Part shown: positions 25,001-35,900 of the stretch, piece by piece | How positions within the stretch are numbered: position 1 is the stretch's first letter | How the letters are laid out: the number at the start of each line of letters is the position of its first letter | Assembly: GCA_032718475.1 (NCBI GenBank) | Contig: JAUCBJ010008088.1 | Span: forward strand, 1-64,000 | Reading direction: 5' to 3' | DNA: 64,000 bases | Source: Nemertoderma westbladi | Taxonomy: Eukaryota > Xenacoelomorpha > Nemertodermatida > Nemertodermatidae | Translations under genes and position numbers: made by a program | The notes under the pieces: model-generated | The model's input: only the letters and a program-made list of their open reading frames with translations | Told to the model about the DNA's origin: nothing | The model's database searches: none

Positions 25001-28000
25001 GAACTAGAGTAGGTTGGTACTTCACTGGCCCTTCCCGTAGAACTCTCAAAGAGAGATTACCTCAACAACAGGTATACCAAGTAAAGGAATGGGAAGTGGA
25101 GAGCAGTGATGTGGACGATCCAACTGAGGGAACACCATACTCCTCAGATAATGACGATATTAACTCCAATGTAGATCAATGGAGACATTGCCTTGGGACG
25201 ATTAATCCAGCCGACATCGCTTCCAGAGGAGCAACTCCTCAAGAACTGATAGATACTCCAGGCTGGTTAGGTGGATCCGACTCCTTAAGTAAAGAAGAAG
25301 AAGAATGGCCTCCTCATCTTACCACGGCAGAAATTAGACAGGCCAAGGGAGCGGAGAAAGTAACACAACAACTCAATCGCCCAGCTAGTCGTTTATGTTT
25401 ACTGGAAAGAGACCGAAAACTGTCCGAAAACTATGGAAGGCAAGATACTCTTCCTACGACTACTTCCCTAATCCGACAAATATCTAGGGACTCCATAACG
25501 TGATAGCATGTGGAGTGGGCGTGTGACTATATCATTTTATATTTGTTTTTATTTTATATTTATGTATGTATTATTATGTAATTTATTATAATCGTTTTCT
25601 TTAATTTTATTTAGTAGAATGTTATTTTAGAATATTTAGTAAATTAGTGCAATATATTAGTGTTTATTACGTATTTAATTACTTACAATATATTTAGTGC
25701 GACGGCAAGAAATAATTATTTTTCTCTTTCCTTACTGTCCGTATCATATTATAAATACGTGACTACAGTAAGATGAAATGTCCGTACTTCTTAAGGTACA
25801 ATAAAGCCACTACTATATTTAAGTATTATTGGTAGGCAGAGTATTAGGAATGCAAAGTTCAGATCCTCGTGTCTCGGCTAAACCAAGCTCTGGGTAGACC
25901 TTGGAAACGACTTGCCTCTTCACACTGACATTGCTTCGTGCGATATTGCTCTTCTACCTTATAACAAATAATACATATAGTAGCGTGATGTCCCTCTAAC
26001 AGTAGCGTAAATCGCAAATAAATCTGTTAAACTTTTTGACCATCTGTAATTCTAGTCGATTAAGATATCGTGGCACCCACCGATATACTTGAAAGACAAA
26101 TTCTAGAATCAGTGGTTAACGTCCCCAGACAAGTTCTGGAATAAATCGGTGCTCATCCTAAATATTAATTTAATATTTATTAAAATCTGTAAAATCCCGA
26201 TCCTTTAAAAATTCTAGTCAATTAAGATATCGCAGTATTTACCGATATTCTTAAAAGGACTATTTTATAGAATTAAGGATCCTAAGTCCCCAGATATGCT
26301 CTGGAATAAAATTTGTGTCAATTTAACATCAAATAATAAAATTCACGGGAATGAACTTAAATTCATATTCAAATGAATTTCATAAATTGTCATTTTGTGC
26401 AATTTATAACATTCCCAAAATTCCAGTAATTAATAGATCATGGGAGCGGAGATTCATATTGAGTGTACTAGAGTGTGAGAATCTCCAACATATAGTCAAT
26501 ATCCGATAAAATTTATAAAATCATGCATAAAGAGGATATTGACAATTAAAGAATTACTATTAAATAACATCCCAGATCTGTATGCATGAGAATTACCCTA
26601 ATTCTACCGCTAGTTTTCCATAATGTCACCATGGCAACACCCACGCTAGAATTAGAAGCAAGTTAAAGGAACAATAAAAAGCTTGCCCCATTGCGTAGCA
26701 TAAGAGTATACATAGCGCACTATTAGTATCCAAGGATACATAGTAATAACGTGACATTCTGGAAGACACTGACTAACGGACAAATGGCATGCATGTGTGC
26801 AGTACGTAATGATTGTATGGAATTTGTGCGTTTATAGGTGAATGTTACTACTAAAGTGTGTTTACAGTAGCTAATCGCAATTGTAAAGTAGCCCTAACTC
26901 TACCGAGATAACCTCAAGTGGATTCAAGCCTTTGGGACGGACAGTGGTGGGACTTGTGCCGGTTATCGTTGTCGTGCTGTTGCTACATGTTGGCGTAAAC
27001 ACTGCGACAACGGTACATCGGCGCTGAGAAACCCACTGTCCGGGGGCAAAGCCTAGTAGGCAGCGACGCCCGCTTGCCTAAAATATTAACTCATATTGAT
27101 ATTAATAAACTCAGATAGCAGATATGACGGAATTGATAGAAGATGACCTTGGTATTAGAGAGCGATATACTCTACCTTTACAAGCGTTTGTGGATAGCTT
27201 GATACGCGGTGAAGCCGATCCGACTATTACGGAGGACGATGGTCGTTATATCGAACCGCCGATGTCCCAGGAACAACTTACGCGTGAATCGGACTATAGA
27301 AAATTCACCGCTCGCTATACGAATCGTAATGGTACGTATATGAACTTCTTAACTACCGGCCATCCTACCGATTTACATGATACTGATGATGTAGACACCG
27401 AAAGGGAAATGGTTTTATTTAAATATCATGCCCAGCGGAATCGTAATGATAAACCGAGAATAGAACACGAGAACTCTATTCGCAACCTACTCGACAGAGA
27501 AAACGTTGAAGAACCCGATAAGCGTATCAATTTCAACGACTACTTGGAATTTTTGAGAGAAACCTATCTCAATATTGCCAGTCAACAGAACCTAGAGACT
27601 CGATATCCTCAAGGTATACATCACGATCCCATGGTAGAACTCAAACGACTCTATTTCACCATGATGTATCTTACCGCAGATCGTCCACTGCCTGTTGTCC
27701 CGGACAGCTTTGAACAAATGGAAGAGTATTGCAAAACTGGAGAACGATCACCCGCGTTTCCTCTGCAGGACGTACGTCTTTGGTATTATTGTGACTCATG
27801 TCCTAGACCTAACCAGCAAACGGAAAGACATAAACATCCGCGGAGACGTTGTGCTAAACACAGTTTTACGCGTTATACTTACGGGAGTTTCGAGCGAAAC
27901 CTGTTCGACGTATCACCTACGATCGCCCGTCTAAAACGATCGCTAAATAAACCCATGATCAGAGTTCCGGAATACTCGGTCAGGCCTCCCCATTTCCCCG

Positions 28001-31000
28001 TGAGACCTCAAACTCTTGATCCTAACAGTATCACTGATCCTCCCGAGTTATATTCACTGTTCAAAGATTTGGTGTTACCCGAGCAGTTAATCGGTGGGGT
28101 TCCAGCGGTAGGTTCGTTAGATATTCGACCATCCTATTTAACCGGATTGGGACGTGGGCATCTAACATCGCCATTTAATCCTTACAATCGGCCAGGATTA
28201 ACTCCGATACAACCTGCCACGGAAGTCGAGGAGAGTGTCATCAGAAACGCTCTAGACGCCATCCGACAGAAAATCGGAAAGGGAACCCAGGATTTTCTAG
28301 AGAAACGTAAATTACAGCAGCAGGTCCAATCGGTTAAAGAGTTAGCCTTGCCGCAGTTTGATAGAGAAATCCAAAACCTCGAAGAGGACATCGAGCTTGG
28401 ACGTACGTATTCTCTACAGGAGTTTCTAGAAGAACGCTTACAGAAACAAGCGGAGGAAAATCAACTAGAGGAGACACATACGGAAATGGAAATGGATGAG
28501 AGAGAAGAAGCCGCTTTAGCCCAACCCGAAGCTCAGATACTCATAACATATCTCTACTCTAAAACCGTCCGTCATCCATCGATGGTTCCGCATTTCGGAG
28601 ACAAACTTTTTGCAAAGATACAACCCCAACCGGTTGATATCAGCATAAGATCGCAAAATCTTATCGCTGACGCTCCTATGTTACAGCGTCCGCCAATCGA
28701 GGCCGCTCGAGTTGACGGTATACTCGTTGAACCTCCGGACAATCGAGCGGATCTTGTCCGTCGTATGGTACACGATGTCAACATACGCGCTAGACCTTTA
28801 CAGAACTCTTTTTATGGAATTAAAGACCACCCTTATTACGTTAATCTGACTCAATATTATATGGTAAAACCAGAAGATCCGACACATAATTTAAAGTTTC
28901 TACCACTAATAAATCCTCTGGACATTGTCGAACTCGAACAATTGCAAAAACATCTGGATCAGTTAGTAAAGGTAAACTCATTTCGAAAACCATATAACGT
29001 TTCTCGAATAGAGAAGGATACAGAACCTCCTTATAATCTCGATGGATTTATTAAAACTCGATTAGTCCATTGGAATCTAGACGTATTATTCGAGGAGGAG
29101 AAAATACAAAGATATGGAAACGTGGAGACGTATACCACTCGATACATGAAGTATAGTGATCTCCCTGACGCTAATCAATGCGCCACCTTGTGGCATCCGG
29201 TAGGGATGACCCTCGAGAACGCCACCAAAGAGTGGAATGAAACTCTTAATATCATTGAGATGTATGGCGTTGTTACTTACGATAACGAAGGTAGCGTTCC
29301 AATCGGAGAATTAGGAACTACGCGCATGATACACATACGCGGATTAGCTGGTTCCACTCACGTGTTTACGCGAGCGTGTTCCGACGTGATCGATTATTCC
29401 TTTGAAATTCTCACCGAAACGCAAAAGAATCTCCGACATGGACAATTCGAACTCGCGCAGCGTTACGTCATTGACACCGAACGCAAACCGACCATGGGTA
29501 TCGATGGATCGATGTTACCCCAGCCCGTTCTCGAAATGTTATTCAACGAAAGAATCATTAAAATCGGCTCAGCTGTTTACGGAGATCTCCAAAACGACTT
29601 TCGGAATATGGAGAATATCCCCTATCCTTTCGTGGATACTCAGCTGATAGCTCCTTGGGCCGAAGGCCGAGGTTTCTTTCGCACCATGTATGCTAATGCG
29701 TCTAGCAACATTACAAAGGTGCAACGAACTTCCATCGGACATCTTGCTTTTCAGGAATACGGATGGAATTTCAAGGTCGGAAACCCCATCAACTATCAAC
29801 AAGTCTACGGAGACCATTATTCTCGATTATACTTTGACGGACCGTTGACCGCACCTGGCGCCGTGTATAGCTTCATGAGTGTTCCACTCCGCCCCTCCTT
29901 AGCTATCTACACGATCTTCGAAAACACCGCACTTTCCGGTTGGCTAGCCGATGTGTGCAGTCGTACTATACGCGCCCATCCATTAATCCTTGGGACCAAA
30001 CTCGCTAAGCTAGATGAACATAATAAATTCATCCGCTTTGAATGTTTCCGACGATTTTTAACCCCGTTTCGCAACGTGGATAGCCAATTCAAAGACCGCG
30101 CTTTGACCAAGCTCAGCTTAAGAGACTCGGCTGCGGAGAAGTTAGATAGCGCTGGATTCGCTATTTTCAAAGACATTTGTATAATAAACCTGCACTCCTC
30201 GGTTATCCAAAGACCTCGGATCCCCACAGGTTATTCTGTCGTAGAAATTCAGACGATAGGTCCACTTGAGGAGACGGCCATGCCTACCTCAACTATACAA
30301 GGGGAAGACGAACCCATATGTTTAGAATCTGAAGAGATTCAGCCCCCCACGTCTCGGAGTAGCGATAGCAACTATATATTGGAATGGTATCAAGGTCCAC
30401 AGTGTCTTACTGCGTATGATTATCGCCACGCCAATTATGTTTCTCGACAACGTTGTCGGCTGTGCGCATCGAGAGACCATATTACGTCTATGGACACCAA
30501 CGATCTCTGTTCCTATTTCCACGAACAACCGTCGATGGAAATCTATTGTGCATATTGTCGGCTTAATAATTTGCACATTTTTGCTGTCTGCCCCCAATTT
30601 ATGACTCAATGCCATCATTGTCAATTAAAAGGACACGCCAGCTTTGATTGTCCCTTTAATCATGATTTAGAGAGCGTAGATGAAATGATTGTACTACGTT
30701 ATATCAGAGCTTGGGAAGCGAACGCTGATTTACATTGTGATTCGCGCCATCGCTATTACCCTGGACGCGCTTACGAAGGAGTTTATGCGTTCCATCCTTA
30801 TTTGTTTGCATCCGTCGAGCAAAAATCACGCCTATCAAGTTATGAACTATTGAAGCGCGTTGGAGAATGTATTTCAACTAAATATGTACGCAAATTCCTC
30901 AGGAGCATTAATCCGAGTGACATCCATTCTTACAACTTAATAAACTTTATCCGTCAAGACCCTGCCTATGGAGACTTATTTGTCAACTCACACCCCGAGT

Positions 31001-32965
31001 TACAGGAAGTATATCGACGGCCTTACGAGTATCGAGCCCGCGAACGCGAGTTGGAAAGAACCATTAAACCAAGGAAGTTTCTAACTACCTATGGTCCACC
31101 CACGGCCCTCGTGCAGACCACTCGTACAGGACCCGTAAGAGCGGCTGTCTTGAAACGAGCTCTCAAAGCCGTTAGACCCCTCTCCCTGGACGTTGATGTC
31201 AATCAACCCGGTACTTCGACCGGCGGATATACCGATCGCAATCCCATACCTTCTGATGCAATCATATTGCACCCTTCACCCAGGAGTTATAGCCCTCCTC
31301 GTAAAGTGGCTCGCCCCAAAGAGAAAAGGACTCTTGCTAGCTTTAAAAAACTGCGTAAACGCCATCCGCGCAAGAAAGACTAACTGTTTAGAGTATTTTT
31401 ATATTTTAGAAACTGTGATTTTGTATATTTTATAGACTTAAATCCCATTTTCTGGGAGCGGTGTAAAAGCTTTTGTGGGATAACTGATACGTTTGCCTTT
31501 GCTGGCCAGTTCCCCCCCGGTCGCTAGAATACTCTCAAAGGGATTTATAACTAAAATAGTGCAAGCTACCAGCTTATTGGCTGATGTGCTGTACGGAGAT
31601 ATCTGGGCTCAGTTTAATCGGCCAACTAGCTTAGAGAGGTTGCCTTAGCCTTGCTGTCCGTATCGGCCAATAGAATTTGAGTGGGCGTTGATTTCGACCT
31701 ATCCCAGAGCTACTGAACTGAATTTCCTATCTCACTGCTCATCCTCTGTGTTGAACGGGAGCTTCGGGGAATAAGGGTAGTTGGTATCCTCATATAGTAG
31801 GTAGTCATATGATTCTTCATATGATTCTGTTGTTATGTTCCCATTTTTCGCCATAACACCGGCTTTAGGGAATAACTCCAGTAAAACTGCTTAAATTATC
31901 GAAAGTATAACTGTTACCTTAACTAATCAATCTTAACTTACTTAACTCACTATTAATCATATTGTTTGTACTGTTATTTACCGTCAGTTATTAATTGTAT
32001 CTATTTGTTGATGGAAATATTGCTCTTTGGATAATACGGATAAATCACCCAAATTTCCCAATTTTCTTGATACACTACAGGTTAGAGAGACAGGCTATAC
32101 ATAACAATTGCGATTTATATTAATGTGGTGTGTATTGAATCTAATGTTATTTAGCAGACCCTACATGAGTCAATTGCTGCTCTCTTTATGTGTGATCAAA
32201 TTTACTGACGGTCGGCAGAATAGTGTGCATGATTGTGATTGGTAACAAAGTATTTCCTAAAGAATACGCCTTATACTTTAATCATAAGCGGTATCGTTGC
32301 GTTTAGTATAAGTCCTAGTTCTGTTTAAATAGATAGAGCGCCACGTCCTAAAGGAACTGTTAATATTTCCCGAAAGCCAATAATATCTGTCAGAGATTAA
32401 TTATTAACGATCTATCGAATAATACAGTAGGTTTACACTGCAACCTTACACTGCAATAATAAAATTTAAGCAGCCGAATTCAGCCTCCCGGGTGTAGATC
32501 CATCGGGTGAATGATCGCGCATGGGCTGACTTCGGGTAATGTTTTGTGTATTAGCATAAAATATTGTCGTATGCTAAAGGTGTTTTAATTAACTAAAAGA
32601 CATATAAATTTTGGCAGGTTAAACTGCTAAAGGTCTTCAAAAGCGCGAACATTCGTGTTTGTCAGTCTGTCTGTCTGTCTGTGTGTCGGTTTGTCTGTCA
32701 AAAATTATGGAAACATGAAATCTAACAAAATGTTTTGCTTTTGGGTGAAATGAAATCACCGACCAAGAAAATCCCATAATTGTTTGTTAATTTGAGATAT
32801 TTCTCAATTTTGACAGACAAGCAGACAGAAAGACCGACAGACAGACAGACGTACAAACATTAAATAATCAATCAAAAGTAAAAATAGATATCGGAAATGA
32901 AGTCACCGACCAAGAAAACCCCATAAATAAATTTGTTTGTTAATTTGATTTAGTTCTCAATTTTT

Positions 32966-32998
<33 letters not shown>

Positions 32999-35900
32999 AC
33001 GTCAAGATTTCTTCAAACTGAAAAAGTAAATTGTAACTGTAATTACCACCCAGTGACATTTTAAATGTTATCACCACTCAGAAAAACCCCATAACACTAA
33101 TTTTGAATAGTTTGTGCGCTTCTTAAATTTTAACAGACAGACAGACATACCAAAAACAGACAGACTGACTGACATGCAAACAATCGTCTAGAATCGGTAA
33201 ATAGTGAAAACCGACATCGTATTTGAAATCATCGGCAAATAAAAACCCAATAGCAAAAAAATGTAGGTGTTGGTGCTTTATTTATTTATTTGTTACATTT
33301 TTGACAGACAAACAGACAAGTATTCAGACAAACAGACAGAGTGACCTCCAATAGAAATAACAATTAAAAAATTGTCGCCTAAGGTCCATTCACTGATGTG
33401 TATCAGAATTCTGACGTATATACCTAATTTTTTACAAGTCTGCTTTGAAATATCGTAAAAGTTTTCATTTGAAAATCCCCCCAATTACAGAAAATTGGCG
33501 GGAACGTTTGAAACTCTCATAACTTGAAAGGCGTTTTTCTCAAAACTTTGTTAAAATTTGGTCATAAGACTACTAATTTTCAAAACTCAATATCTCAGCA
33601 ACACTTTATCGGATTTGAAATCTGTTTTCAGTGTTCGATTCAGCATAAAAATGTGTATTTGAATCAATAAAAAAACACAAAATTATTTTTTGTAACCGTA
33701 GGTCGGTTTCTTGATCAAACCTAACAAATTCTGAGATAAAGCCATTTAAAGTTTTCAAACCTTCCCACCATTTTTTGTTAAATGGAGGGATGATTCAAAC
33801 TATATTCAAAAAATAAGAATAAATAATCCAAAAATAGTACTTCTTAACTAAAATTTTCTATATGGGGGTTTGCGTGATTGCATTTCCGATATCAGTTTTA
33901 ACGTTTTATGAATTCAGACTGTCAGTTTAGAAAATCTCTAATTTGTTTAGAAAACCAAAATAATTTGCCCAATGACGAATTTGAAAGATTAATTTTGAAA
34001 GTTAGGCCATGCATTACTTCCTGTATTGCTTTGTTTTCTACTTTATTCAACAATACGGTATTGTACTGGTAAGTCGTATGTCATAAGTCAAAATAAATTA
34101 TGGAACACATTGGTTTAAAATGGAGCGCTTCCACTGGTATGTCATAAGTCGTTTGTTACGATTCATGAGTCGAAAGTGAATAAAGTGATTATGTCACATG
34201 TTCCATCTTTTGACATACGACTCATAAGTTATATCCGGCAAGAGGCCTGTGATTGGTTACTTTGGGTAGCAGCAAGCCAGAAAATATTGTACAGCAATTT
34301 ATTGTGTTCCATTAAATGTTAGGCGCAACTTAAATTTTTTAAGAAAAGACTTATTTATGACTTCCCCAGTATAGAGCCCGGGAGGTACTGTATATGCCTA
34401 CTTTTCACATCAACAGACTCAGACAAAATCTGAAAGCGATTTATAACATTCGACTCATGAGTTACCAGTGCCAGAGCGAGGGCCTACGTAATCTTAAATA
34501 TCATTGAAATATTAAACTACAGTAATAAAGACCTACTACCCTATGTAATGCAGCTTTGGTGAATTAATGCCATTTTTATTGGGAAGGAATATTCCACATG
34601 ATTGGGGTGTTGGGACAGTAAAATAAGTATCAAATTATAAGACTGTAAATTATGGGAATGTCAGTGAAACACTCGTAGACTGTAACACAGTCGATGTAGA
34701 TTTACTTAGAAATAAACAATACCACGAGAAATGAGGCCGAGTTTATTCGATATTATAGAAGTTGGTACAAATGGAGCTGGAGGAGATGAATCAGATTTAG
34801 AGGATTAAGTATTCGATTCTGGTGAATGAACGAACAATAAGGAACAAACAACATTAATAATAAATTAAAATGGTTAATCTTAAATTTTGATTTACAGGTG
34901 TTTTTTTTATTTCAAACGCTCTAGTAAAGCTTATGTTTTTCAATTTGTTGTTGCAATATTTAATTTTAGAAATATTTCTAAACAAGTTGAAAAAATTTAG
35001 AAATCACTATTTTTATTTATAAATTTCACTAACATATTTAGAAAAAAAAACCCTGACTGACAGACAGACAGGCTAAAAGACAGACAGCGAGACAGAAAGA
35101 CATGCAAGCAGGCAGACAGAACGACAGACAATCTATAAAATACATGAAACATTAAAATCGACATTAGAAATTCGATCACTAAACAGGAAAAATGTTGGAC
35201 ATTCTTTTTTTTGACAGACAAAACCGACTGAAAGGCAGACAGACAGCTATAACTCGAGACCTAAAATAGATCTCGCTATCTCGTTTTCAGTTTTGAAATC
35301 GCCATTAAATAAAAAAAAAAATTTATTTTTTTATCACAGACACGTGCGAAAAACATAAAGGCGGCACCCTGCCGCCCTGGGGGTCAGAATAATTTAAGTA
35401 TAGGCGAAACTCTGTCGCCCTTGGGGTTGAGTTATAACTATATAAAGGCGGCATACTACTGCATCACTTATGAGCATGATCCTGAATTATTTAGAATGAA
35501 AAAGGCGGCAGTGTGCCGCCTTTTTTTAGTGTTGGTACGCAAAGGATTAAAGAATTTCGGAAATTTCTTTAAGACTGCGTGAAATAGATAAATCCTCATA
35601 TGGGTCTCACACACGTGCTCCATTTTTCTCTCCTCCGGGTCGCCTCCGGCTTCGGCCGAATAAGATAATCATTTTTTATAAAATCAGCGAGTATTTTATT
35701 TGACCGAGAACTGTAATCCTATAAAGTGCAAGATTACGACTTTGGTTATGTAATTTTATTCGAAAATGAATATAAAAAAAACCTCACAGAGAATTCTTGT
35801 ATATCGTTAATATACTGAGACCTAAGATGATTAGCTAACGTCCTACAGTACCGTAGCATACAGTATAATGAATGTTATTAAAATGAAAGTAAGTGACGGT

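Larger units (their letters stand above)
17427..32651 (+). mobile_element. Giant non-autonomous BEL/Pao-type LTR retrotransposon with cargo ORF
   Basis: 15,225 bp bounded by two 1,190-bp LTRs (TGTAAAAGC...GCGCGAACA) and a 5-bp duplication TTCGT. Order: 5' LTR, 2.26-kb leader, Gag N-terminal ORF, Gag/protease ORF with an RNase H-end remnant, 1.6-kb noncoding segment with a folded RNA, a 1,419-codon cargo ORF, 3' LTR. BEL/Pao assignment rests on the DUF1759-like Gag region, Pao-style zinc knuckles and aspartic protease, and the NPADIASRG motif. The reverse-transcriptase core and integrase are missing, so mobilisation would need a helper. Nearly identical LTRs imply recent insertion. Confidence 0.93.
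32657..35530. repeat. CAGA/TCTG-rich repeat DNA
   Basis: Repeated (CAGA)n or (TCTG)n tracts (for example 32665-32700, 32812-32850, 32966-33000, 33130-33175, 35055-35125, 35210-35245) separated by AT-rich spacers. The same style of DNA (TCTGTCTGTGTGTCCG, about 17277-17320) lies left of the LTR element, so the insertion landed inside this repeat. No exon seen. Confidence 0.75.
16067..35546. mobile_element. piggyBac-like relic split by the giant LTR element
   Basis: The left end reads TTAA|CCCTTCGCGTACCAA (TTAA at 16063-16066). The right end reads TTGGTACGCAAAGGA|TTAA (TTAA at 35547-35550). TTAA duplications with CCYT-starting inverted ends are the piggyBac hallmark. Without the 15.2-kb insertion the element is about 4.25 kb. 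A further inverted match lies inside (GGTTTGATCAAGAAA near 16894 and its complement near 33709). No transposase is recognised, so it is non-autonomous or decayed. The short termini leave some doubt. Confidence 0.5.

Noticed and set aside
35500-35530. Bacterial-style intrinsic terminator
   Set aside because: The hairpin plus T-run fits formally, but the context is an animal intron and a transposon end, so no such role is claimed.
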